In this document: piece by piece, positions 50,343 through 62,771 of the stretch
How positions within the stretch are numbered: position 1 is the stretch's first letter
Layout: each line of letters starts with the position of its first letter
Source: Artemisia argyi
Taxonomy: Eukaryota; Streptophyta; Magnoliopsida; Asterales; Asteraceae
Direction: 5' to 3'
Assembly: GCA_030686995.1 (NCBI GenBank)
Contig: CM060698.1
Span: forward strand, 138,823,606-138,887,605
Length of the DNA stretch: 64,000 bases
Notes under the pieces: model-generated
What the model saw: only the letters and a program-made list of their open reading frames with translations
What the model was told of the DNA's origin: nothing
The model's database searches: none
Made by a program: the position numbers and the translations under genes

Positions 50343-53300
50343 AAATCCCTCAGACTAAGGTATTGTCGTGTCCTCACGCAATGTGATCAATTCACGCTTT
50401 TGGGATAAATAGCAGGGTACCCGCGCAATGCGGCGGCGGGTACCTGATGACTAATTTGTAACCATCAAATATTTTTCATTTATACGTTTTTTCTAAAAGT
50501 AACTTTACATTAATGACAACTTTCAATTTAAATAACTATGAGCAATAGCAATGCAAACTATTTCAAAAAGGTTGACTATGGCTTGGATCGTGCTAAAATT
50601 GTTTGTACAACAAGCTTATTGAATTGCATTGCTTAAACTTAATTTCTTATTACATTTAATGAAGAAAAAAGGTTCTCAATTGTTGATACTTTAGATTTTA
50701 TTAGATTATACCTAAATTCACAATCAGCTTAATATTCTACAGTATTATCCAACGTCACAGGTTTTATATACCATATTTTGATTATCTTGTTGGTATAATT
50801 CTATACTTTATGTTAGTCTTAAATAAGCTATTTATACTTTGGAAAATATCAGAAAAACGTTAGTCTAACAACATCCTCCTTCCTAGATGCTTAGTCCATA
50901 TTTACCATTTTTATAGCTCATTCGTTACAACTTTATCTAATTACCATTTACACTATATTTACCATCTAATTGCCATCTATAAATTACTAAATTTTTGAAG
51001 TCCAAATTTCATAATTTAAACTTTGTACAATTAGGACTGAGATTGATATCAATGTCGTTGAAATAGCTCAACTTTAACCGCCAAAAGCAAGAATCCACCA
51101 AATCAAACATAGATCTTAACATTGCTAAAATGAAATCACTATTAGTTGAAATAGTTCAACTTTAACCGCAAAAGCAAATGTAACCACATTTATATAAATT
51201 ACACTCGTTTTGTTTGGTGAGAAGATCTTCATTTACAATCCAATACCAACCACAAGAAATATAAAACTTCAATCCTAGTACCACTATAAATAACCTGTTA
51301 CACAACATAACCAAACCAAAAATGGGGATCCCAATAAGAAAAAGATGCTCAGAAAAACAAAGGAGGCTCCGGTGAGAGATGTGGGTGTTTTTAAGGGTAG
51401 TTGACCCTCTCTTGCCACAACTTGATTATATCAAATCTTGTTGAGCCCATAACTTTGTCCTCGTTTTTCTTTTATAAAAATCAGATCCGGTTATATCCGG
51501 TCAAAACATCACCAAATCCACAAAAATACCACCGAGACCACATAAACATCAATGAAACCACCTAAACTCAAACACCACTGAATGTAACAAAAACTGGTGG
51601 TGCTGGTGGCGGAATCTATTGATGGTTCTAGTGATGGTGGCGGTGCTATCAACCGTTTGTGGTGGTAAGCTAGTGGGTTGGTATGAGAAAGAGTATGTTT
51701 TTGTTTCAGAGAGAAAATAGAAAATATATGAATATATGAGTGTGTTTTATTTAGTTTATATAGGACTTAAGTTTAGGGATTTTAAATGGGCTGTTAAACG
51801 TTTTTGAAATTGGTTTCATATTAAAGGGCTGTTATGATTTCCAAATTAAATGGGCTTTATGAATGTTGGAGCAGTTATAAGTTTACTCAATTGAAGATAA
51901 TTTATTTTCCAGTAATAATGTAATAACTTTCATTTATTTGTGCAAGGTATTGATTTTATGGCAAAAGTAACACCAATCTTTCTAATATAGGCAAGATGTT
52001 GAATCTGAATTTTTAAGCCTTCTATTTATAGCATGTCCCAAATACTTTATAAAGTAGTATAGATAATTTCAAAACTCTTTTTACTAACTTTGAAAAGTAG
52101 CAAGGAGGTTCGAAAGAAGTAATAAAATCATTTATTTCCCGAAAACGCTCCGTTTTCCAAAATTTTCTTTTATTCCACTATTTCTTTCTATTTTTGTACT
52201 TTTCATACTTTATTCTTGTGACAGTTTATTGAACTTTCATTATTTTGCAATAATTGTTAGGGTCAACGAGTAGAAACACTTCTAATTAAGAAGTGACCAT
52301 ACGGATAAAAATCGTCATCCTTGATTTTTCACAAGTCCATAAACTAAGCGTACAAACGAGATCACAACTTATCTACAAATTAGATGCTAACACTACTCAT
52401 AACAGTTACTTGTGGAAACTCCTTACTCCCATTTCCTAGGTTTTTGTATTTCAATATTTTATTTTTGTTGAGAAATGAATTGCTTCATATTTTCTCGTTT
52501 CAATATTTTTAAGTCCGATAGTAACACCTAAGTTTAAACGATAAGTAGTTATTCATTTTCTCTTAAGAACCACTGCAATAGAAATTCGGTCCACATCAAG
52601 GAATTATGGTACATACAACATCATAAATATAAGTTGCGGAGTACTACACGTGCACCTCATGTGTCCAATTCAGAATCATCCACATGCACCTCACGTGCCA
52701 ACAACTTATTTACATTCAAGCTCTTATTCATACAACTTTCACTTTCACTTTTTCATTTTTCACTTTTTTCATATTTTTCATATTTTCTTGAGTTTTTTCT
52801 CATAACATCAATGGAAGCTTATCGGGTAGCTCCAAAACCACATAGATAATCAACTTTTGACTTTTGATTTTTCACTTTTTTGCTCTTATTTTTGATGTTC
52901 CTTGATATGTACCCAACTTCTAAAGCAAAAATTCTCTTAAGAAAACAAAGAACTAAATATTATTCAAACTGAAATACCACTAATTAACCTAGAACATCTA
53001 TTATATATGGGTGACGTTTCTGATGGGAGTAAAAAGCCACAAATACCTCTCATGAGCTCTAAAGAGAACCAACTACTCCACGTTTAGCATCTAACTTCTA
53101 AATAAACTCTATCATTTCTCGCTCTTCGCAATTTAAGATTCCAAATAATGAAACCCGCGAATACTTAGCCGATAATCAGCCACGCATATATAAAGTCAGA
53201 TACGGAAACTTGCAAATTCTAGAATAAGAATTCGCGTTTTCTTGCTCCTGATGTAAAAGACTAGCGAAAGCTTTTAAGATGCGCATGTATAAAGTCAAGT

Positions 53301-54180
53301 ACGGGAACTTGCAGATTCTTAAGAAAGAATTCGCATTTTATAGCTCCTGGTGTACAAAACTAGCACAAGCTTATATGATTATCATTGGTTAAGGGAACAA
53401 GCTAGGGCTCAACACGCCCGGTCAAGTCAAAATATTTATTCCTACTCTCGCCAGCAAGAAAGTCAACAAGGTGTCAAAACACTTATTCAAACTTTATTAT
53501 ATTTTTTGCACAACTTTTCAACTTTTTCACATTTTTTTTTTTACTTTTCCATGACTTTTTCATAAAATTTTTGAAATTTTCAATTTTTCAATTTTTTTTA
53601 TTTTTGGTGGAAAAACGGAGTTGCAAGAGTGCACGACATTGTGAAAAATGCAAGGTCAAAATCGAATCGAAGATTCACCCTCCCCCAGACTAGAATGAAA
53701 CATTGTCCTCAATGTTTTACGGTTTAAGGTAATCCTAACAAAATTCTAGGCCGTTTATTAATTATGCCAAAGAAAACGTTAGTCGATAAGATTCACGGAT
53801 ATAAGATTTCCAATAAGCACCGATGAATGAAACTCGAGCGGAGAGAAGATAACGAGCACGAGAGTCATCATAAATCGTGGACAATTCTAACAAACATCAC
53901 AAACAACCACGGAACACAAGAGTAGAAGAGGTACCCCCTCCTCACGTTATTCGTTAGAAAATAGAAAATAAGAAGATGAAATTGGATAAGCATGGGTTGC
54001 CACCCACGAAGCGCTTTGTTTTTTATTTTTGAGTCACGTAGCTTGACTCGATCCCTGAATTAATTCGTCCTTGGGGAAAAATCCGTGGAAAAATAATCTC
54101 ACTCGGGCTTTCATTCAAAATATTTGAAAAACATATGATTTATTTGAAAGTTCCATCCCGAAGAGATAACCAATGGTATT
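50343..54180 (-). other. Athila 3' internal region without pol
   Basis: No RT or integrase frame. On the minus strand GTGGGTGGCAACCCATG (53991-54007) follows the gag-protease tail, the same motif as in the other RT-less family. GAGGACAATG and a G-rich purine tract follow (53678-53710). About 53183-53376 contains two imperfect copies of a roughly 98-bp unit (TATAAAGTCA, ACTTGCA, GAATTCGC, AGCTCCTG-like). 50414-52063 may be a Helitron (separate entry). Confidence 0.6.
50414..52063 (-). mobile_element. Putative non-autonomous Helitron inside the Athila element
   Basis: On the minus strand the stretch begins TCTATACTACTTTATAAAG after an A, like Helitron 5' ends. It finishes with a GC-rich hairpin (GGTACCCGC...GCGGGTACC, plus 50426-50454) a few bases before a T. 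The last bases are not a clean CTRR, so it is decayed or misjudged. No coding region. Confidence 0.35.
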
Positions 54181-57100
54181 TTAATGTTGAAAACTTTTAG
54201 AAACGATACCAGGGTCAAAAACAACATCCTCACTCCTCACGGAATGAAGGATAAGAGAAACCACACCAAATGTTACAAATGGCAAGAAGGTCATGATAAC
54301 AATCTTGAAAAATTCATCATCATCAAAAGAAAACTTCATAATTATGGAATTATGAATTTTATCATTTAAGCTCATTTTAAAATCTTTTCCGGGTAGGAGG
54401 GATGGGATAAAATTTTCATTAAAACTCTCATTTTTACGAACACCACCCGGATCATGATCAAAACTGAAACTTTCATATTCAGGTTCAGAAAACTTTTCAA
54501 TTTCACATTCAGATTCATCAAAACGAAATGACTCATACTCCGGAAGAGAGATAAAAGCATGAGAAGTGGTACTGCCACGACTCGTCTCTTCCGAGTGATC
54601 GTATGAAAAGCTTCATACGTCGTATCAGAAAAATCAGGACGATAAGTGGGATTGCCACTTATCTCCTCAGTCGTATCAAAGGTAAAACTCTCAAAGTCTG
54701 GTAAAAATTCCTCGAGCTCGGGCTCAAGAGGATCGTCAATTATAAGCTCAATCTTCGTCTTAACTTTATCCGGAGGGATTGACGGTTCATCGTTCAACAA
54801 ATTGTCAAGAAAAATAATATCCCCCTCCGAATCAAAGTAAGATTCGCCAGTCTCAGAAATCAGAATCGTTTCAGTAGCAAGAAATTCATCGACCTCTTCC
54901 CAAAAAGAATCAAATTACTTAGTCAGAGAAAATGATGGGGAAAAGTCGGAGACGAAAGTTTTTACAAAATCATCAAATGAATAATCGCAAACATCTACGC
55001 TTTTGACGGAGTATTTCTTCAATTTCGAAGCATCGGCTTTAAAAATCATAATATCATCATCATGTCGTAAAGTTAGAGTATCCTCAAAATGATCTACTAG
55101 GGCTTTAGCGGTTCGTAAAAACGGCCGCCCTAGTATTAGAGGAACTCTCGGATCAGCTTCAAAATTGACAACAACAAAATCTGCCGGAAAAGTACACGAA
55201 TTCACACGAACAAAAACGTCTTCAGCAATTCCAACTGGATGAGTTATCGATCGATTAGCAAGCTCTAAAGTCATTCTCGTCGGTTTAAGCTCCCCCATTC
55301 CAAGTTGTTCATAGATCGATAATGGCATGAGATTAATACTCGCACCTGAATCGGCCAGGGCGTTACAAACTTCTTGATCTTTCAATGAACAAGGAATAAG
55401 AAACTTTCCCGAATCACCAAGCTTTTCGGGAAGCTTCTTGAGAAGAATCGCGGAACATTGAGCATTTATCGGCGTTTCGGCTAATTCAAGCAATTTCTCT
55501 TTATTACTTATGAGGTTTTTGAACGTGGAAGCAAATTTTGGCATGTACACGAGAGCATCCATAAAACTTATATCAAAGTGCAATTTTTGAAAAATATCCA
55601 GAAATTTTTCCATTTGTATTTTAGACTTTGCACTGAGCTCTTCATCATTAAATCGTGACGGATATGGCAAATTAGACTTATATTTCACATTATTCTCAAA
55701 AACGACTTTTTCTTTATCTTTTGACTTTTGAACAACCGGAGGTTGGACGTTTTCAGCTCCTCCATTATTAATAAGAGGAACCGGGTCCTTTGTCGCCTCG
55801 GTCTCACAGTCTACTACCTTAGGCGGAGACGAAGAAGAAGAGGTAGTAGGAGCTGTGGGTCCATCATATTGAGCACCACTGCGAGTCGTGATCGCCTTAA
55901 CTTCGCCCCTCGGGTTTGCGATCGTGTTGCTTGGCAAAGAAGTAATACCCGAACCCGAGGGTCGATCATTTAAATGTTTGTTAATATCAATGATTTGATT
56001 AGCAAACAACCGTGTTGACTCTTCATACTTTGCCATAAAAGATTGTTGGTTTTGAATCAATTGCTTAATCAAATCTTCCGTGGGCGACGGATTCTGAATA
56101 ACACCTTGATTTTGATTATTGTTGAAATTCTGCCCACGGTTTTCGAAATTGCCATTGTTCTGATTTCCATGATTTACGTTCTGAAAATTCCTAGGGTTTC
56201 CATAGTTTTGTTGGTTTTGAAAATTCCCTTAAGGCGGGCCTTGATTGTAATTACCTTGAAAACCCCAGTTTTGATTAAACCCTTAATTATGATTTTGAAA
56301 ACCGTTATTAGCTCGACTCTGATTTTGATTTCCTTGATTATTACGATTCACAACATTATGATTCTGGCTGACTTGATTGACTTGGTTTGGTTGTTCGAGA
56401 ACGGGTGGTCCAAGATAATGAGGAGAACGGTAGCTGAGGAGATTACGGTCTCCTTGAGGTTGTGGGTAACCGTTGTTACCCGCGTTTGCAGCATACGCGT
56501 TTTCTTGAGAAAAGGCACCGGTGGCCGGACATTCATAATACAAATGTGGACCACCACAAGTCTCACAACCGTGACTAACCATATTGACTTGATGACTTGA
56601 CATTGCATCAACTTTCTTTGTTAAAGCCACAATCATACTTATCAATTCATCATTATTTTTACCATTATTCGACACTTGAGGTTTATTCCTTGACATTCTT
56701 ACACGAGCTTTATTCTCAATTATCATGAAAGCATCATTCGTGTTCCTAGCCAACAAGTTACCACCCGCAGCAGAGTTGAGTGAGTCTTGGTCAGCATGAC
56801 ATAACCTATTATAAAACGTATCAATCTGCTGAAGGTCGGTGAACCCATGGTTCGGACATTTTTCCTTCAAATCTTTGAATCGGTCCCAAGCTTCACTAAA
56901 TGACTCGTCAAAAGCTTGTTGAAACCGAAAGATTTGAGAACGTAGGTTATAAGTTTTAGAGGGAGGATAGAAGTAATTCACAAACTTGGAAGCGAGATCA
57001 TTCCAAGTGTGAATCGAATTGGGCGGTTCCTTTTCCAGCCAAGTCCGGGCTGCTCCTTTTAAGGAGAAAGGAAATAACTTCAATTTTACCACATCGTGAG

Positions 57101-57506
57101 GAACTTGGTTCATTCTTATGGTCTCAGCGATGTCGGTGAAATTTCTGATGTGAGCATAGGAGTCTTCGTGATCGAACCCATGAAAGGATATACCCGTGAT
57201 CAAATTGAGTAATCCGTGATTGATCTCAAAGTTGGCATTGATGTCCGGAATCACAATAGCTATCCTCACACCATTGAATGGTGATTGGAGTTGTTCTTCC
57301 ATCAGACGTGGATCAAATGCCTGTTGTTGTCCCATCGGCGGGATAACATTGTGCTGCGGACCACCCATCGGCGGGGGTCCGTTGTGTTGTTCGTTTTGGT
57401 TCATCTCCTCTTCGTCAAGGAAATGAACCCGACTCATATGTCGTAAAACCCGCTCGGGGTTAGAGAATGGAGACGTAAGACTCTCAAAAGAAGAACGGGT
57501 GTGCAT
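54181..57506 (-). pseudogene. Athila gag-protease polyprotein with acidic tail, interrupted
   Basis: Starts at ATG 57506. Gag domain at about residues 100-260 (GISFHGFDHEDSYAHIRNF, WLEKEPPNSIHTWNDL), knuckle CETCGGPHLYYEC near 325, Asn/Gln-rich linker. In-frame TAA stops at 56283-56285 and 56229-56231. Protease follows with ALADSGASINLMPLS (D-S-G) and VPLILGRPFLRTA, then TAA at 54915-54917. The same frame continues as an acidic segment (PLEPELEEFLPDFESFTFD), shifts frame near 54600, and ends with the FLPFVTFGVVSLIL and SEDVVFDPG motifs, a tail found after protease in Athila relatives. No RT. The intact precursor would be about 1100 residues. Confidence 0.88.
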
Positions 57507-58025
57507 ACACCACGAGCAAAATCAAAAAGAAAATGAAAAAGAAAAGAGAAAAGAAAATCTTTTTGTTTTTTTTTTATAATTTTTTTTACAAAAACTTTTT
57601 ATTTCTTTTGTTTTTCTTTTCTTAAAACGTAACGTTAATTAAAAACCGTTTCTTTCAGAACCACGCGCGACGGGACGAGAGAGAAGAATGGATCTCTCTT
57701 CAGCTAGCAATTTAATGTCTTAGCTTCCGTATTTCCCGCTTAATCGGTTGTAGTAATTGAAATAATCCGATAAACAATTAATTTCACGTTTTCGTTATAT
57801 TGTGAGACTTTTTTGGTTTACAACGCCCTTCCTTTCAGTCGAGTCGAGGCTGTAACTTTTATTATTTTTTTGATATTTTGTAAACGCTTTAGGAAAAGTG
57901 TTTTGAATTTTTCAATTTTTATAGAGATATATATACAAAGTAGAGGAAGGCTCAACAAAACACGATTTTTCAAAACGATATTCAAAAATTCACTTCGGCC
58001 TTCCCCGGCAATGGCGCCAAAAATT
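57507..58025 (-). other. Athila 5' leader with primer-binding site
   Basis: Leader between 5' LTR and gag; primer site at 58003-58019, seven bases from the LTR. No ORF of note on the coding strand. Confidence 0.8.
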
Positions 58026-61000
58026 TGATGTGTGTCAAATTATAGTATATAATTATATTCTGAAGAAATACTTGTGAAAGTATTTCCCAGGTCGTTCTCC
58101 CAACGAAGGTTCGAATGGAATTTCTGAATTATCGATCCGGGAATCGTGTAGTGTATGTGAAATAGTGAAAAAGTGATTGTGAAAACAAAATATGAAATGA
58201 AATAGTGAAATATGCACAAGGTACGAGTTATATATGCACAAAAGTCAAAAACGTGAAAACGGAAATGCAAACGCAATTTTTAAACGTAACGTACGAAATA
58301 AAACGCGACTTATATTCTAAAAATGATCCCACAAATGTAAAACAATTTTCTAAAAATCTTAAACTAATAAAAAGAATTTTAAGAAAAAGAAAAATATTTT
58401 TTTGAGTTTTTATTTATTTTCTAGAATTTATTTTCTATTTATTGAATTAAAAAGTAATTTAAAAATAAAAGAAAATGTGAAAAATAATGGGAAAAATTGT
58501 GAAAATTAATTTGAAAAATCTAAAATATTATAAAATAATTTTCTAAACTATTTTTGTATTTTTTAAAGCTTTTTCTGATTTTTATTGGATTTTTGTTATT
58601 TAAAAATGAATTAAAAATGATTAAAAATAAAGAAAAATTAAGAAAAATATCAAATCAACTCAGAAAATTATGAAAAATTCACAGAAAATCTAGAATATTA
58701 TAATGAGCTTGCAGAAAAATTTTGAAAAGAAAATTTTAAGCAGAAGTGCTTATAAGCTAGAAAACAGCTTATGGCAAGTGCTTATTTATAAGCACTTGCC
58801 ACAAATCTAATCCAAATTTTGAAAGCAGAAGTAATATGCTAAAATCAACTCATGAATGTTCAAATAAGATAAAAAATTACACAGAAACTTAATGATGCAA
58901 GTAATAAGCAGTTGAGATAAGCTACTATAATAAGCAGAATGGAACCAGGATAAGCCAAACAATGTAACTCACTTAAGCAAACTCAGATATACTCAGAAAA
59001 GTCAATTTAACTCAATTACAAGCTTGATCAATCAATTGCAGCCCAATAGCTCAAAACAGAAATTAATGTTCAAACACCTAATAAGCAGTCCACAAAAAGC
59101 AGTCCTAATAAGCTAAGAACTACAAGATTGTGGGGGCAATAGCTTCACTACTAAACTGAGATACAAAGTAACTAAAATTCTATATCTAAAAACCACCAAA
59201 TGAAAAATCACCCAAAAAACAACAGCAATGAACAACAATCCTGATGCACAGTTGACTTTTCAATTGCTATTTTACTTTGACTAAAGCTACTTTCTACTGA
59301 TTAAATCTATTCTAATAAGTAATTTTAAGCTAAAATTAATCTATATTAAGCTAACTATGTCTATTACACAACTACAACTTCAACTATACTAACTGATTCA
59401 ACCTAATCTAACAGTTACTAATATTGAAACTTAACTTTGACTATTAATGAAGTACCTACTGACTTTTATTGTTTATTACTCTATTATAACTATAATGAAA
59501 ACTATGTATGAATCAATGACAGGTTAACTGCAACTTAACCACTCAGTAACCAATAGATCCAAACACCCCCTTAACTACTACTAACAACTATGAAATGATA
59601 CAAATTACCACAAACTACCAAGTTACTGATTCAACAAGTTACAAAAACACTATTAGAAGTAGATTTAACAATCAAAACAACTGAAACTACCAGAAACTCA
59701 GAATCACAAATATCTTATTAAAACAGATTTCAATGAACTAAAAAAAATATCAACTCCAAATTGTTACAGCTATCAAATATACTAAACTAAATTCAAACTC
59801 AACCCAATTATACTAATATAACAGCAAACTAGCAACTAAATTGATCAACACAGATTCTAATGATTGAACTAAGAACAATATAACTAGAATCAGTACTTAC
59901 AATGATCATTCACTCCAGCATGAAAAGGAGTGATTCACTATGCTTGCCTGTCTTTTGACAGGCTGAGTGCATCCAAATCTCACTCAAACTTGTCCAATTC
60001 AACACAAATTACCATCAATCTCAACAGTTGACTTAGTTTGACCAGATATGAACAAAAGAAATTACAATCCAATTACTGACTTCTAAATCTCAAAAAACTT
60101 AAAAACTATTTCTAAACAGTTAAAAACTACAATTCAACTTGAATTGAAACTGATTTTCTCAAAACTATTTTTTTATCCTTTTATTTTCTGATTTGAAATA
60201 AAACTTTCGATTTAGACAAACATCAAACTGAAAATGAAGAAGAGATTCTAATATTTAGAAAACAGTTATAATAAAGAAATAATAAACAGTAAACTAATAA
60301 GAACTAAATTGATTCAAAATGTAAACTAAATTTCATTAAGTAAAAGAAGTAGTACAGCTGAATTTTAAGCAAATACAATTGAAAAGAGAAATTGGCAGAG
60401 CTTCGCTATTCGAAACTCCACACCTAATAAGCTATCCTATCATCTCTATATATAGTAATGAAGAGAAGAATCTAGAATGGAGGGGGTCACGGATTGCCAG
60501 CTTGGCAATCCGTGTGCTTGTGTTTCTTCAATGATCATCCAAGCCATCCAATCAATTCCCAATGATTACAGCCCTTAGATTAGATCCCAATGACGTGGTA
60601 TAGCCAATTGTGAGCTGACACCTGTCCCGTTTTGTGCTTGTTTGCTTCTGACAACTCAGAAATTCTTCTAGAAACCCTTTGTATATTACCTAATTACCCT
60701 TAATTGCTGTTAATATGGGGAGCGGGGTAATTAGGGTTCATAGGTGAATAGTAAAACTGGGTTTGGGAGTGAATTGGGGGGCGGGAATGGGTTAAAGTTA
60801 TTTTATTGGTTTGACTTGTGTGGGATATTGTTTGACCGAGGGAAAAATTGGGCTTGGGTCAAGGGATAAATGGTGTTTGGGCTTTTGAATTTTATCTTGG
60901 ATCAGGCTTGGCATGTATGGATTTGGACTTAGCTTTGTACATGAAATATATTATCAGATTTCATGTGTTGAAATTACAAGGACCAAATGTGAAATATCTG

Positions 61001-61365
61001 AAACTGTAAGGGCAAAATCTGTAATTTCTCACAAATATCTCAAGGGACTCAAAATGTAACTTCATAATTCATGGAGGACCAAAACTGCCATTCTTCAGAA
61101 ATATTCTTCAAAGGACCATAACTGACAATTTCTTAAACTTGGAGGATCATTGTTGACTTTTTAAATCACAGCTTTGACTTCTTGACCATCTCCCACTCTC
61201 GTGCTCGTGTTGTTGTATTATCATTGATTTTTCGTCATTTTGCGTAATATCCGTACTTGCACTTCACAAACACAAAAACAATACACATTTGGCATTCATA
61301 GTCGGGTTTTTGGTCGTTTTGGTCAGATATTTAAGTATAAAGGTATGTGTAAATTAACACATACA
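58026..61365 (-). repeat. 5' LTR of the Athila element (right)
   Basis: About 3.34 kb; TATA box on the minus strand at 60446-60455; terminal hairpin GTATGTGT-n-ACACATAC at the outer end. A few short indels separate it from the other LTR. Confidence 0.88.
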
Positions 61366-61371
61366 AGTGTG

Positions 61372-61480
61372 TGTGAGAGTTTTTATTAGTTAGATGAGTG
61401 TGTGTGTGTGTGTGTTTATATTGTGAGGATAAGTTGTTAGGTAGGAAAAATTTGGTGGGAAATTCTGGCGCCAACATTTT
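61372..61480. other. Upstream flank of the zf-GRF gene, displaced
   Basis: Continuation of the zf-GRF 5' region beyond the Athila element. Contains a (TG)n tract near 61398. Nothing else is seen. Confidence 0.4.
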
Positions 61481-62275
61481 CGTTCCTTCGTTTAACATCT
61501 CGTGTACAACCATATCATCTTGACTCGTTCGTTTAACATCTCGTGTACAACCATTGCATCTCGACTCGTTCGTTTAACATCTTGTGTATAACCATAGCAT
61601 CTCGACTCGTTCGTTTAACATCTCGTGTATAACCATAGCATCTCGGCTCGTTCGTTTAACATCTCGTGTACAACCATATCATCTCGGTTCGTTTAACATC
61701 TCATGTACAACCATATCATCTCGGCTCATTCGTTTAACTTCTCATGTGTAACCGTATCATCTCGGATCGTTCGTTTAACATCTCGTGTATAACCATATCA
61801 TATCGGCTCGTTCGTTTAACATCTCGTGTAGAACCATATCATATCGGCTCGTTCGTTTAACATCTCGTGTACAACTATATCATCTCGGCTCGTTTAACAT
61901 CTCATGTACAACCATATCATCTCGGCTCGTTCGTTTAACATCTCATGTATAACCGTATCATCTAGGATCGTTCGTTTAACATCTCGTGTATAACCATATC
62001 ATATCGGCTCGTTCGTTTAACATCTCGTGTAGAACCATATCATATCGGCTCGTTCGTTTAACATCTCGTGTACAACCATATCATCTCGGCTCGTTCGTTT
62101 AACATCTCATGTATAACCATATCATCTCGGCTCGTTTAACATCTCATGTACAACCATATCATCTCGGCTGGTTCGTTTAACATCTCGTGTACAACCGTAT
62201 TATCTCGGCTCGTTCGTTTAAAATCTCGTGTAAAAGCATATCATATCGGCTCGTTCGTTTAACATCTCATGACCG
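61481..62275. repeat. 41-bp minisatellite
   Basis: About 20 tandem units built on TTCGTTTAACATCTCGTGTA followed by a CAACCATATCATCTCGGCTCG-like half. Most are 41 bp; a few 37-bp units lack the GTTC start. Variants GTAGAACC and GTATAACC recur in order, suggesting block duplication. Confidence 0.88.
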
Positions 62276-62561
62276 GCTGTGATCTCGAGGTTATCTAATG
62301 GTTGGGATTTAATATTTTGTGATATTCTAATTATTATTTATTTTATATTTTAATAAATGATTTTTTTAATTATAATATAAGTAATTAATTTTAAATATAT
62401 ATATATATATTTTTAATTTTATAAATGTATTCATAATAAATAATTTTTTTAATTATATAAATTTAGTTTATTAATTTTATAAAACTTATTTTTTAATATT
62501 TTATAAAAGTATTTATAATAAATAATTTTTTTAATTATATTAAAGTAATTAATATTAAACC
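62276..62561. other. AT-rich spacer
   Basis: Very AT-rich with several near-repeats of TAATAAATAATTTTTTTAAT. No gene. Confidence 0.6.
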
Positions 62562-62771
62562 TTTTGTGTTATACTCTTATATTCCCGTCGACATGTCGAC
62601 GGGAATATAAGCGCCAAAAATTTCTCGAAATTTTTATACACCCCGCCAAACGCAAACGACAAAATCACTTTATACTCCCGTCGACATGTCGACGGGAATA
62701 TTAAAAGTATAAAAAATTTACTTTCTATTCCCGTCGACATGTCGACGGGAATATAAGAGTATAACACAAAA
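62562..62771. mobile_element. 210-bp foldback unit built of CCCGTCGACATGTCGACGGG palindromes
   Basis: The ends TTTTGTGTTATACTCTTATA (62562) and its complement (ending 62771) are inverted over about 45 bp. Inside lie three copies of the palindrome: 62577-62610 (34 bp, perfect), 62676-62697 and 62727-62752. The palindrome core is identical to the subterminal repeats at 36753-37130. This is either a MITE of the same family or part of an internal promoter. No target duplication was identified. Confidence 0.65.

Larger units (their letters stand above)
46985..61365 (-). mobile_element. Athila-type LTR retrotransposon lacking RT and integrase (second family)
   Basis: LTRs 46985-50342 and 58026-61365 (about 3.35 kb), nearly identical, flanked by AGTGTG (46979-46984, 61366-61371; five or six bases depending on the exact LTR edge). 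The primer site on the minus strand is TGGCGCCATTGCCGGGG (58003-58019), tRNA-Asp-like. The internal region has gag, protease and an acidic tail with several lesions, then about 4 kb without RT, RNase H or integrase. It inserted roughly 230 bp upstream of the zf-GRF start codon. Confidence 0.9.

Noticed and set aside
50343..53990. Degenerate RT or integrase in the Athila internal region
   Set aside because: I looked for YVDD, DNGTEF and zinc-site patterns on the minus strand and found none.
61481..62275. CRISPR-like regular array
   Set aside because: The units are contiguous 41-bp repeats without unique spacers, in a plant genome; it is a minisatellite.
36718..62771. One CACTA element spanning both palindrome arrays
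   Set aside because: Not accepted as a feature: no CTTGTAGTG end was found near 62771, and the right-hand unit has its own inverted ends. Kept only as a hypothesis.
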